Assembly (NCBI GenBank): GCA_022865275.1
Contig: JALIDQ010000005.1
Coordinates: 1 to 34,158, forward strand
Direction: 5' to 3'
Length of the DNA: 34,158 bases
Origin: Candidatus Nanohalarchaeota archaeon QJJ-9
GTDB lineage: Archaea; Nanohalarchaeota; Nanosalinia; Nanosalinales; Nanoanaerosalinaceae
This document shows positions 1 through 8,625 of the stretch, one piece after another (within the stretch, counting starts at the first letter, position 1; every line of letters begins with the position of its first letter). The position numbers and the translations under genes are program-made. The notes beneath the pieces are model-generated. The model was not told the DNA's origin. It did no database searches and saw only the letters and a list, made by a program, of their open reading frames with translations.

Positions 1-110
1 GCTCCTTAGCCTCTCTTCTCCTAAGATTTAGAAACTGCAGAATGTCTCTCATCTATCAAGTTATTCGGGTCGGAGACTTAAAACAGCTGGTCCGAACGCT
101 CGGAGAAAAA

Positions 111-1115
111 TCATCCTTTGGACTTATAGACCCTCCACCTTCCTTCTCCCTCCGAATCTATCAGTCGGTAGTGTTCCATCTTGTTGAGGTATTTCCTCAA
201 CATCCTCTTCGTCCTAGGCTCGTCAACCTTTTTCCCGTATTTTTCGTAGAGCTCGCCGGGCTTTATCTTCCCTTCCTCGTTTACAATATCATACAAAGCT
301 TTCTGGTGCTTGTTGAGCTTTTCCACATTCTTCTGCTTCTGGTTCTCCTTAGCGTCAGGAACTGATTCCTGTATCATCTCACGGGTGATCTCTTCTTTAC
401 TCTCCTTCTCAGCCTTCCTGGCCGCAGATCTCAGTATCCCTATAGCTATCCTAGCGTCACCATCAGCCGACAAAGCAACCTTCCTAAGCCTCGATCGGTC
501 TATCGCATCTCTATACAGACCCCATTCCACTCTGTCGCTGAGGATATCGGTAAGCTCATCCGCGGAGTATTTCGAAAACTCTATCCTCTCAGAGTCCATA
601 AGCCTTGAGCGAACTCTCTGGTCCATATTGAAGAACTCGGACTCGCTGTTGGTAATCATTATCATGGTTATGTTAGGCGCGGAGTAGAGATCGTAAAGAA
701 CCTTCTCATCCTCAAGCTGGTCTACTTCATCCAGAATCAAAACATAGGGCAACTGATCGTAGTCCCTCAATCGTTTAAGCAGCTCATCGGTAGGGGTAGA
801 CTGCCTGTGGACGTTCAAAGTCTTTCCTATACCCTCCAAAGCTTTGTATAGGACTTTGAAACGGTTGTAGTTCTCCCAGCAGTTTATGTAGTGGTACTTG
901 ACATCAAGCTGCTCTTTTTCCAGTTTCTCCAAAGTATGCTGAGCTATACAGGTCTTTCCCGTACCTGGCGGCCCAAATAACAAGGAATTATCCGCTTTAT
1001 CTCCCTGGGTTATAGGTTCCAGAGTCTCTGCTAGCCTTTGGACTTCCGCATCTCGATGAACAACTTCCTTAGGGATGAACTCGTCCCGAAGCACTCTTGC
1101 GTCTTGGATAACCAT
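111..1115 (-). CDS. cdc6: Orc1/Cdc6-family AAA+ replication initiator
   Basis: Walker A LLFGPPGTGKT, Walker B VLILDEVDQLED, sensor-2-like ARIAIGILRSAARKAEKE, and a C-terminal region consistent with a winged helix; 334 aa intact ORF. Confidence 0.93.
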   Translation of the reverse strand: MVIQDARVLRDEFIPKEVVHRDAEVQRLAETLEPITQGDKADNSLLFGPPGTGKTCIAQHTLEKLEKEQLDVKYHYINCWENYNRFKVLYKALEGIGKTLNVHRQSTPTDELLKRLRDYDQLPYVLILDEVDQLEDEKVLYDLYSAPNITMIMITNSESEFFNMDQRVRSRLMDSERIEFSKYSADELTDILSDRVEWGLYRDAIDRSRLRKVALSADGDARIAIGILRSAARKAEKESKEEITREMIQESVPDAKENQKQKNVEKLNKHQKALYDIVNEEGKIKPGELYEKYGKKVDEPRTKRMLRKYLNKMEHYRLIDSEGEGRWRVYKSKG

Positions 1116-1276
1116 CTCGTCTATCTATTGTTACTGGAGATATTTAAAGGAACTTGGCTGTTTCCGGTAGCGTAGTATTCCGGTTAAAAACCTTCTCTCT
1201 TGAGAGGAAATTTCCAAGGTTTAAAGCTTAAATTGCCGGAATTCCGGAACTCTGTCTATCAGCCTATAAAGGGAGC
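1116..1276. promoter_or_regulatory. Candidate replication origin / cdc6 control region
   Basis: Intergenic region upstream of cdc6 with perfect palindrome CCGGAATTCCGG (1236-1247), palindrome GGAAATTTCC (1206-1215), further TTCCGG copies at 1162-1167 and 1178-1183, and AT-rich stretches. No canonical ORB recognised. Confidence 0.35.
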
Positions 1277-1588
1277 GTGAGCAAGGATAATACAGGTGGT
1301 AAAATGACTAGAGTCACAACCCAGGAGGTAAATCAGAAGGTAAAGGACTGGTCAAACTTCCAAGCAAACCTTAACAAGGACAAGAGGATGATGTTCAACC
1401 AGCTTGTAAGCCAGGTACAGAGAAACAGGCCTAAACTAGGCTTTGGAGCAGAAAGACCTGGAGAAAAAGTGATTCTCTCAATGATGCTGGAGCTCAAGAG
1501 AGACCTGGAAGACTTAAGAGACCAGCTTGAGCTGGAAAGGATCTATAGAGAAAAAGGTAAAGGTTTAGAAGAAGATGCGTCCGCTTAG
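1277..1588 (+). CDS. Small hypothetical helical protein (GTG start at 1277, or ATG at 1304)
   Basis: 103 aa ORF, charged and helical; ATG at 1304 has GGTGG upstream; T-rich tract follows the stop. Confidence 0.65.
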   Translation: MSKDNTGGKMTRVTTQEVNQKVKDWSNFQANLNKDKRMMFNQLVSQVQRNRPKLGFGAERPGEKVILSMMLELKRDLEDLRDQLELERIYREKGKGLEEDASA

Positions 1589-1661
1589 ACCTCTTTCCAT
1601 TTCTTCTTTTTTCTTTAAAAACTGGAACACTTTAAACAGTTGAAGGATAAGAGTTTGCTAG

Positions 1662-1892
1662 GTGAAAAATATGGGAGACAAGAACCTCGAAGACCAGTTG
1701 AAGAGTATGGACGAAAGGATGCAGGAGCTGGAGAGCCGCATATCCAAACTCGAAGACCAGAATGAGACTAAAGTTCGTGTAGTCGATACGGACAACGGGA
1801 AGAAGATGGTACTAGAGAACCGCCAGCAGACCTGGTTCAGTCCAAACTACTTCCGCAAGATACTCGAAAGAATGGACGAAGAAGACGAGTAA
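1662..1892 (+). CDS. Small acidic coiled-coil protein
   Basis: 76 aa with heptad-like MKNMGDKNLEDQLKSMDERMQELESRISKLEDQ; ATG start; its last 49 nt (up to the first base of the stop) are repeated downstream. Confidence 0.65.
   Translation: MKNMGDKNLEDQLKSMDERMQELESRISKLEDQNETKVRVVDTDNGKKMVLENRQQTWFSPNYFRKILERMDEEDE
1842..1890 (+). repeat. 49-bp direct repeat, copy 1 (3' end of the coiled-coil ORF)
   Basis: CCAAACTACTTCCGCAAGATACTCGAAAGAATGGACGAAGAAGACGAGT, identical to 1938-1986. Confidence 0.97.
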
Positions 1893-1920
1893 GATAGCAT
1901 AAAAGTCCGGGATACTGGGT

Positions 1921-1954
1921 TTGCGGGAGTAGTTTGCCCAAACTACTTCCGCAA
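1921..1954. repeat. Quasi-palindrome, 16-bp arms with 2-nt loop; possible bidirectional terminator hairpin
   Basis: TTGCGGGAGTAGTTTG-CC-CAAACTACTTCCGCAA, one mismatch (G-U in RNA), between convergent genes. Confidence 0.9.
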
Positions 1955-1986
1955 GATACTCGAAAGAATGGACGAAGAAGACGAGT
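1938..1986 (+). repeat. 49-bp direct repeat, copy 2 (intergenic)
   Basis: Exact copy of 1842-1890 at an offset of 96 nt. Confidence 0.97.
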
Positions 1987-1988
1987 GA

Positions 1989-2789
1989 TCAGCTTCCTGT
2001 CGAGCTGTAGTGCTGGAGGCCGAACTTCCAGAATCTGTAGGCTAGGAAGAATATTACAGGACCTATAACCAGGGTTAAAGTCTTCATTTGGGAGTAGCCG
2101 GGCTTTTGTAGCAGATAGGTTGCGGGGAAGAAAGAGGCAAAGGCTATAGGGATCAAGGTGGTTAGGAGGATTTTTATCCCTCCAGCATAGATCGAGAGAG
2201 GATACTTCCTGAAGTTGGAGAACTCGAAGATTATGCGGGTCATCGCGTCAGACCTCCCTGACCAGAAGGAAACGGTTACAAAGGCTAGGAAAAGCCCGCA
2301 TAGAACCATTACACCACTTAATATAGATAGAATTCCATAAGCTAAGGTTATAGGAGATAAAGTAATACCTAACCTTGAACCAGCCCAGATAAGAAGTGCA
2401 GTCTGTATGAAAAGGCTTGAAACGTCGTCGTCCGATAAGTGTTGCGAATAGAGCTGGAACAAAACGTCTAAAGGCCGTAGTAAGAGGCGGTCGAACCTCC
2501 CAGTTCTTATATGGTCGCCTAAAAAATGGGTTCCGAAGAAGAAAATGTTATGGAGCTGGAATATTATTCCTCCATAGCCCAGGAGGAACAGAACTTCATA
2601 GTACGACCATCCTGCTACAGTACGGGTTTGAGAGTAGATGATGGAAATAAATGCGATGCTTGTCGCTGTAGCTATGGTCTGAGCAATAAGACCTGTTACA
2701 AAGTCTCCTTTGTAGACCAGACGGGACTTCCAGTACTGCTTGAAGTATCTCCAGTAGATTGTAAGGTAGCGCTTAGCTCTTTTTATCAT
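1989..2789 (-). CDS. ABC-2 type exporter permease
   Basis: Multi-TM protein paired with a second permease and an ATPase. Start chosen at MIKRAKRYL (2789), just after the upstream stop; the longer ORF runs to 2870. Confidence 0.82.
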   Translation of the reverse strand: MIKRAKRYLTIYWRYFKQYWKSRLVYKGDFVTGLIAQTIATATSIAFISIIYSQTRTVAGWSYYEVLFLLGYGGIIFQLHNIFFFGTHFLGDHIRTGRFDRLLLRPLDVLFQLYSQHLSDDDVSSLFIQTALLIWAGSRLGITLSPITLAYGILSILSGVMVLCGLFLAFVTVSFWSGRSDAMTRIIFEFSNFRKYPLSIYAGGIKILLTTLIPIAFASFFPATYLLQKPGYSQMKTLTLVIGPVIFFLAYRFWKFGLQHYSSTGS

Positions 2790-2791
2790 GT

Positions 2792-3580
2792 TTAGCCTCC
2801 TTGCACGGTTAGCTTCTCCTTTGCCCGTCTCCAGATAAGACTGCTGGCTAGGAATAGAATTCCCAGCCATACAAGCTGTTTGAAAAGTATGTTAGGGATG
2901 TTTGATAAAGCAACTTCTCCTACAAAGATAGAGGCAGGAGTGTATATCATGCTCTTGAACGGAAGGAAGGAAAAAGCGTTCTGGAGGAAAGGCGGTAGGA
3001 TATAGAGAGGAAACAGTCCACCACCGAAGAATCTGGTGAGGAAGTCCCGTATAAAGGCGAGGCTCCATCCGACCTTTGTCCAGAACACAAACATCGCCAT
3101 AGAGTATGAGAATAGGAATACAAGACAGTAAGCTAGGCCTAGGCTAAAAAGAAATCCTAGAAATCGTAAGGAACCAGGTAGAGGTATTTCTATAAAGAAG
3201 AGCATAACTAAGAATACAGGGATAGATCTTGTCAAAGTCTTAAAGACTGATACACCTAGTTCCCCGAAAAACATCTGTGTTCTAAGTGAGACCGGTCTCT
3301 TGAGCTCGTTTACAACGTTTCCCCGCCTTACAAGAGTTCCTATACGGTTTTCTACGCTTATAGATACTGTAGAAGCCACTATCCGAGCCATCACAAGATA
3401 TGTAAATATCTCCATGAACGACCTTTCAAGCGAACCACTAGCCGCTATAGCTTTCCAAAGGTAGTAGAGTACCGCTAAAAAGATAAAAGCGGATAAAAAC
3501 CTTGCAAGAGCGTTGAATCGGTACTGAGAGTACTTGGAAAACCCTTTGTGCATGAGCTGGTAGTATTTTTTGAGATACAT
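2792..3580 (-). CDS. ABC-2 type exporter permease
   Basis: 262 aa, multi-TM, adjacent to the ATPase and the other permease. Confidence 0.85.
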   Translation of the reverse strand: MYLKKYYQLMHKGFSKYSQYRFNALARFLSAFIFLAVLYYLWKAIAASGSLERSFMEIFTYLVMARIVASTVSISVENRIGTLVRRGNVVNELKRPVSLRTQMFFGELGVSVFKTLTRSIPVFLVMLFFIEIPLPGSLRFLGFLFSLGLAYCLVFLFSYSMAMFVFWTKVGWSLAFIRDFLTRFFGGGLFPLYILPPFLQNAFSFLPFKSMIYTPASIFVGEVALSNIPNILFKQLVWLGILFLASSLIWRRAKEKLTVQGG

Positions 3581-3584
3581 AGCC

Positions 3585-4574
3585 CTAGCCTTCTATTCCT
3601 TCCTTATAGATGCGTTTGACTACTTCCTTTATATCCGGCTCCTTTATCTGGAAATCCGCCACATCGTACTTCCCAAGTATCTCAGAAATCAATTCTGCAG
3701 CATTGGTTCGTTCCTTGTCGAATACCACTTCTACCTGGCCATCCTGGAGCTCTATATCTATTATGCCCGGGTTGTTGAGCTGTATAACCTCCTGAGTCCC
3801 TTTCACATCTAGAACTATCCTCCTCTCTGAGAAACGGGACATAAGCTCTTCAATACTGCCGTCAAATATCTTTTTACCCTCATCCAGTACGATTATCCTC
3901 TCACAAAGGTCTTCTATGTCACCTAAATCGTGCGAGGTGACCATCACTGCTATATCCTTCTCCTGGTTTATCTCCTTTATGAACTCGCGTATCTTCTCTT
4001 TTACAGAAACGTCCAAGCCTATAGTAGGCTCGTCCAGGTAGACTACCGGAGGCATGTGGAGGAAGGCTGCGGCGAGCTCGCATCTCATCTTTTGACCCAG
4101 CGAAAGCTTTCTTACCGGCTTTTCCATAAACTCCTCAAGGTCAAGTACCTCTGTAAAGCGTTGGATTCTGTCCTCGTACTTCTCATCTGGTACCTCGTAT
4201 ATCTCCTTCAGAAGCTTGAACGACTCTTTTACAGGTAGATCCCACCATAGCTGGGTTTTCTGGCCGAAAACCACGCCTATATTCATCGCGTTCTTTATAC
4301 GGTTCTTATGAGGGTCTCTACCGTTCACTGTTACCTTCCCGGAGGTAGGTTCAAGTATACCTGTCAGCATCTTGACTGTTGTAGACTTTCCTGCTCCGTT
4401 CGCTCCTATGTAGCCTACTATCTCGCCTTTTTCTATCTCCAAATCTAAATCCGCGACTGCATGGATCTCTTCGTAGTCTCTGTGGATGAAAGACTTCAGG
4501 TATCCGGTTATCCCTTCTCCCTTCTTGTAGACCTTAAACTTCTTGTTCAGGCCTTCTGCTTGTATAATAGGCAT
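3585..4574 (-). CDS. ABC transporter ATP-binding protein (drug/viologen exporter type)
   Basis: Walker A GYIGANGAGKSTT, signature LSLGQKMRCELAAA, Walker B VVYLDEPTIGLD. Confidence 0.93.
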   Translation of the reverse strand: MPIIQAEGLNKKFKVYKKGEGITGYLKSFIHRDYEEIHAVADLDLEIEKGEIVGYIGANGAGKSTTVKMLTGILEPTSGKVTVNGRDPHKNRIKNAMNIGVVFGQKTQLWWDLPVKESFKLLKEIYEVPDEKYEDRIQRFTEVLDLEEFMEKPVRKLSLGQKMRCELAAAFLHMPPVVYLDEPTIGLDVSVKEKIREFIKEINQEKDIAVMVTSHDLGDIEDLCERIIVLDEGKKIFDGSIEELMSRFSERRIVLDVKGTQEVIQLNNPGIIDIELQDGQVEVVFDKERTNAAELISEILGKYDVADFQIKEPDIKEVVKRIYKEGIEG

Positions 4575-4677
4575 AAGCGCGTTTAACTCCGTAAAATTTT
4601 TAAATCTCAGGGTCTAACAGGAAGGTTTTCAATTCTCGGAAGGGAATCTGGAAAAACCTGGCCAGCAGTTTCTGGAA

Positions 4678-5226
4678 CTAGGTTAGAAGGTTGTAGAAAC
4701 GTTCCTCCAGCATCTTAAACTCCTCTCCAATCCTATCTATATATTCTTCTAGGAGAAAAGTTATTCCGAAGCCTACAAGAGAAGCGATTACTCCTCCAAG
4801 TATGTCTAAAGGAAAATGTAGGCCTGTGTAGATTCTTGCAAACCCGGTTAATACCGCACCTATTCCTACAACTGCGGAAAGCTTCTTTCTTTTTCTATAC
4901 ACCAGAGGCCATACCAGCGAGAAGATTACAGCAGTGTGCTGGCTTGGGAACGAGTTCTCCGGAGCCTCGGTTAGAATGGTTTCAAACCCCTGCATGTAAG
5001 GTGTAGGATGGGAATAGATCATTCCTAAAGCATAAGCAACAGCCAGACCTATAATTACGGATGAAAATCCGAAAAAAGAATCAGACTTTCCTTCCTCACC
5101 CCTGAATAGCCATAAAAAGACTAGAGCCGCTGGAACCAGGAATACAAGATATTCCGCGCAGATTATCATAAGTTCGTCGACTATAGCGTTTCCTGTTAAA
5201 GACTGAATCGCTGTAAATATGGACAT
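4678..5226 (-). CDS. PAP2-superfamily membrane phosphatase
   Basis: PSQH motif (ENSFPSQHTAV) and R-x5-H-x3-D motif (ARIYTGLHFPLDILGG). Start placed at MSIFTAIQ (5226); the longer ORF to 5289 overlaps the upstream gene. Confidence 0.85.
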   Translation of the reverse strand: MSIFTAIQSLTGNAIVDELMIICAEYLVFLVPAALVFLWLFRGEEGKSDSFFGFSSVIIGLAVAYALGMIYSHPTPYMQGFETILTEAPENSFPSQHTAVIFSLVWPLVYRKRKKLSAVVGIGAVLTGFARIYTGLHFPLDILGGVIASLVGFGITFLLEEYIDRIGEEFKMLEERFYNLLT

Positions 5227-5275
5227 AGGCTGGAATCGGTTGGCTAGGTTAAAAAAACTGTTGATACAGGTAGAG

Positions 5276-5590
5276 CTATATACCCGCACCTATCATAGCG
5301 CCTGAAAGAAGTATAAGAGAGTCTATAGCCGCTATTATGGTTGCAAAAGGCCCAAACATAGATCCTAGCACAGGCATACCTGTTATAGCCGATCCGAAAA
5401 CAGCTATAAATATTCCTATAATGATAGCAGGCAATAGTGCAGCTATAAATGCGTTCTTAACTCCTCCAGCGTTTCTTCCACCTACGAATCCAGCGATAAA
5501 AGGTCCTACTACAGGCATCCAGAAAAGCAGGATGTTTAGACCCAGCATCCAGAAGAACGCCGAGGTTATACTGCCTTCTTTTTCAGACAT
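5276..5590 (-). CDS. Small glycine-rich multi-TM protein (DUF5518-like)
   Basis: 104 aa, hydrophobic segments with AGFVGGRNAGG. Confidence 0.7.
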   Translation of the reverse strand: MSEKEGSITSAFFWMLGLNILLFWMPVVGPFIAGFVGGRNAGGVKNAFIAALLPAIIIGIFIAVFGSAITGMPVLGSMFGPFATIIAAIDSLILLSGAMIGAGI

Positions 5591-5693
5591 GTTTACCAGT
5601 TAATAGAGAAGAAAGAGTTATAGAAGCTTCGGAAAGTGTATATCTACCCTGCCGTCATAAATATTCAAAAATCTTGTTTCTTTACTCCTTTGT

Positions 5694-6437
5694 ATGGAAC
5701 AGAAAGGGATTGCAGAATACACAGAAAGACTTCGAGAAAAAGAAAAGATAGGTCTGGACGTGGACGAGACTCTTGTCCAGCTTCTACCAGACTTCCTGCA
5801 CTACTACAACAGCAAGTACGGTACAAAACACCGATTAGAAGATTTCAACAGCTACCGCTGGTGGAAAGTTCTTGACACAACAAATAAACAGAGTTACAAG
5901 GAGATGGAAAACTACGCGAAGCAGTTCAGGACTAAGGAAGACAAGCTAGACTTTTACCAGGTAAAATCCGTCCCAGGAGCTATACAAGGACTGGCTGAAC
6001 TGGAAGAAAACTACAAAGCCTATCTTATAACGAACAGGATAGACGTGATGAGTAAAAACACCAGTAAGATTCCTGAAGCGTTTTCAAGACATTCAAAGAA
6101 TTTAGGAGCTGGAAAACTAGGCAATATCCTTTCAGAAGATAGAATATACTATACAGCTGGAGAACTTAGCAAAACAGAGGTATGCAAGAAAGAAGGAATC
6201 GATAAAGTTATCGAAGACAACGCTGAAGAAGCTTTAGAGCTTGCAAAGGAAGATATCAAAGTCTTCCTCCTCGACAGATACTGGACACAAGACTACGAAG
6301 AACACGAGAACATCGTGAAAGTAGAAGGAGAAGGAAAACTACCCTATCCAGGAGACGACTGGGAAAAAGTAGTCAAGCTCCTCTCGGATAAAACTACAGG
6401 ATTTACTGAGGATCCTAAAGCAAAGATTCTATTCTAA
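5694..6437 (+). CDS. HAD-superfamily 5'(3')-deoxyribonucleotidase-like protein
   Basis: HAD motif I GLDVDETLVQLLPDFLHYYN and later IEDNAEEAL motif; resembles NT5C-type enzymes. Confidence 0.75.
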   Translation: MEQKGIAEYTERLREKEKIGLDVDETLVQLLPDFLHYYNSKYGTKHRLEDFNSYRWWKVLDTTNKQSYKEMENYAKQFRTKEDKLDFYQVKSVPGAIQGLAELEENYKAYLITNRIDVMSKNTSKIPEAFSRHSKNLGAGKLGNILSEDRIYYTAGELSKTEVCKKEGIDKVIEDNAEEALELAKEDIKVFLLDRYWTQDYEEHENIVKVEGEGKLPYPGDDWEKVVKLLSDKTTGFTEDPKAKILF

Positions 6438-6468
6438 GTTGACAAAGTAGCTGACTATAGAAATTTAG

Positions 6469-6641
6469 CGTCGGGGGCGGGATTTGAACCCGCGAGGGCT
6501 AAACGCCCAGTGGCTATTTGGCCTCAAGGAAGGGTAAAAGGACCTGAGCCGAAGGCGAAGGTGGAACCTTACCTTCTAACTGGGAAGGGCTTCCTAGTTA
6601 GCTAGCAAGCCACCGCAATGGCCAGGCTATGCGACCCCGAC
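6469..6641 (-). tRNA. tRNA-Ser(GCU) with intron (exons 6603-6641 and 6469-6515; intron 6516-6602)
   Basis: Acceptor GTCGGGG/CCCCGAC, anticodon stem GTGGC/GCCAC, loop TTGCTA|A, long variable arm GGGC/GCCC, T arm GCGGG-TTCAAAT-CCCGC, discriminator G, no encoded CCA; interrupted at canonical 37/38. Confidence 0.9.
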
Positions 6642-6720
6642 TTTTCGCTAGTAAAACCTGAAACATAGATTTTTATAACCCTTTCTCAACGTTCAGGCAA
6701 CGAAAAACAGCGGACACGAG

Positions 6721-6735
6721 ATAAATTTATTTAAA
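6721..6735 (+). promoter_or_regulatory. Archaeal TATA-like promoter of the PRC-barrel gene
   Basis: ATAAATTTATTTAAA about 32-46 nt upstream of ATG 6767. Confidence 0.5.
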
Positions 6736-6766
6736 CTTTCCACGCCAAACTTTTCGTGTGATAGAC

Positions 6767-7072
6767 ATGCCTTCCCAAAACGTATTAGACATGCAGGACC
6801 TAGTCGACAAGGACGTATTCACTTCGAAAGGAGCATACTGCGGAAAAGCAAGAGACATAGAACTCAACCTACCCAACTTCAAAGTACAGGCAGTAGTCGT
6901 CGAGGCAGCAAAAGGCTCTTATCTAGCCAACAAGGTAGGAGGAAAGAAACCAGTAATCGTACCATACAACATGGTCAACGCAGTATCAGACGTAGTAATG
7001 ATCAAGCACTTCTCAGGCCAGGCAGTAGGCACTGAAGAAGGACCAGAGGAAGGAGAGGAGCTAGAAGAGTAA
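6767..7072 (+). CDS. PRC-barrel domain protein
   Basis: VLDMQDLVDKDVFTSKGAYCGKARDIELNLPNFKVQAVVVEA pattern; ATG at 6767 preferred over GTG at 6758. Confidence 0.85.
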   Translation: MPSQNVLDMQDLVDKDVFTSKGAYCGKARDIELNLPNFKVQAVVVEAAKGSYLANKVGGKKPVIVPYNMVNAVSDVVMIKHFSGQAVGTEEGPEEGEELEE

Positions 7073-7073
7073 T

Positions 7074-8093
7074 CTAGCGCTCATAAATCCTCTTCTCCCC
7101 TGTTAGTCTTACCGCTTCCTCTTTCTTCATAACCAAGCTATCCTCTATTCTCACCCCTCCTACCCCAGGAACGTAAAGACCTGGTTCGATAGTAAAAACC
7201 ATACCTTCCTCAAGCAAATCATCAGACTCCGCCTCGATAGACGGATACTCGTGAATATCAATACCAACACCGTGGCCAACCCCGTGCAAGAAATGCTTCT
7301 CAACAGAAAAGCCCTGCTCCTCAACCATAGACCTCGCATACTCCGCTAACTCGGACGCTTCAATACCTGGCTCCACATAGGCTATAAGCTTCTTCTGTAT
7401 ACGTGATACCGTATCAATCAAATCCTTCCTCTCACCTTCAACGTGGTTAGGAACCATCCTAGTCATATCAGAACAGTAATTATCAACTCTACAGCCCTGG
7501 TCGACAAGAAAAAGGTCTCCTTTCTCTATCTCCTCGTGCGAAGGATGGCGGTGCGGTTCTTTAACATTGGAATGGACAAGAGGATTGAACGCGTGGTAGA
7601 CCCCCTCCTCCCTAAAAGTCTTGTCTACCTGGTTCACCGCCTCCCATTCAGACATCCCAGGAGAAAAGTTGGACAAGAGGTTTCTAAACGACTTAGAAAG
7701 GATTTCGCAACCTCTCCTTATTCTCTTAACCTCATAGCCTTCCTTGTACTTTCTCGCCTCCTCCAAAACTTCAGAACCATTCAAATCAAAATTTTCAAAC
7801 CTTCCAGGAGCGTCCGCAAAGCCATCCTGTCCAAGACCAGCTTCCTTGAGAAGCTCCTCCTTCTCATCTCCTCCAGTGTACACTTCAATGTTGGATAGTT
7901 CTCTAGTAGAGTAGCGGGAAAACTTCGAGGCCAGGATATCAAAAGAATCCTGGTGCAACACAACCACGCCAGACAACTCGGTTATACCTGTCAGATATTC
8001 AATATTAGACTGTTTAGAGACCACAAGCGTAGGAATATCCTCCCTCCGCATCTCGTCCTGCACCTTCTCTACAGCTTTCTCTTCCATAACCAA
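7074..8093 (-). CDS. M24-family metallopeptidase (Xaa-Pro aminopeptidase-like)
   Basis: Metal ligands in DQGCRVDNYCSDMTR, HGVGHGVGIDIHE, FTIEPGLYVPG, VRIEDSLV; creatinase-like N-terminal domain. Confidence 0.92.
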   Translation of the reverse strand: MVMEEKAVEKVQDEMRREDIPTLVVSKQSNIEYLTGITELSGVVVLHQDSFDILASKFSRYSTRELSNIEVYTGGDEKEELLKEAGLGQDGFADAPGRFENFDLNGSEVLEEARKYKEGYEVKRIRRGCEILSKSFRNLLSNFSPGMSEWEAVNQVDKTFREEGVYHAFNPLVHSNVKEPHRHPSHEEIEKGDLFLVDQGCRVDNYCSDMTRMVPNHVEGERKDLIDTVSRIQKKLIAYVEPGIEASELAEYARSMVEEQGFSVEKHFLHGVGHGVGIDIHEYPSIEAESDDLLEEGMVFTIEPGLYVPGVGGVRIEDSLVMKKEEAVRLTGEKRIYER

Positions 8094-8159
8094 AGATAGT
8101 TCCGGAAGGATTTAAAGCAGGCGGTGGGATTAATAACCTCCAGAGACAAAGACTAAAAC

Positions 8160-8621
8160 ATGGCAGCGATACCGGTAACAGAGATACTGGAGCATATATG
8201 GCAGCTACTCACCACAACCTCGAAATTCCTAATACTAATCCTCCTAGGGTTCACTGCCTATAAGAAAAATCCAGAAAGCGGCAGATGGATTAACATGCTT
8301 AAAACAAGCATAGAATCCACTATACCTAATTTTCAGAGACATATAACCTACGGAGCAGTAGTAGGAGGGATTTTAACCTATATATCCGGAGAAAAAATCA
8401 TAGGAATCGCATCGATCCTAGGGATTTTAGGTTACGGCCTCTACAAGAAAAAAGAAGACAAAATTCAGGAAAAAGAGATAGACGGGTGGAAATCATATAT
8501 AGGAGTCCTTTTTGCGGTTTTTATCTATGCACTAGCAGCCATAGGAGTCTTCACAAACCTTCCAATAATTGAAAACCTCGTAGCGCTAGGAATAATAGGC
8601 GTTATATTCTGGAAGCTGTGA
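8160..8621 (+). CDS. Small multi-TM membrane protein of unknown function
   Basis: 153 aa with about four hydrophobic segments; directly upstream of threonine synthase. Confidence 0.65.
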   Translation: MAAIPVTEILEHIWQLLTTTSKFLILILLGFTAYKKNPESGRWINMLKTSIESTIPNFQRHITYGAVVGGILTYISGEKIIGIASILGILGYGLYKKKEDKIQEKEIDGWKSYIGVLFAVFIYALAAIGVFTNLPIIENLVALGIIGVIFWKL

Positions 8622-8625
8622 TAGG

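Noticed and set aside
42-687. Plus-strand ORFs 42-365 and 310-687
   Set aside because: Antisense to cdc6, with low-complexity Ser/Leu/Phe-rich translations typical of shadow ORFs.
1116-1276. Firm call of an ORB-type origin
   Set aside because: No recognisable canonical ORB (TTCCAnTGGAAAC-like) motif was found; kept only as a candidate.
1842-1986. CRISPR array or attL/attR interpretation of the 49-bp repeats
   Set aside because: Only two copies, one is coding, 47-bp spacer partly made of an inverted copy; no cas genes, no integrase and no tRNA at the site.
6440-6660. Structured sequence around the tRNA as a separate ncRNA
   Set aside because: It is explained by the intron of tRNA-Ser(GCU).
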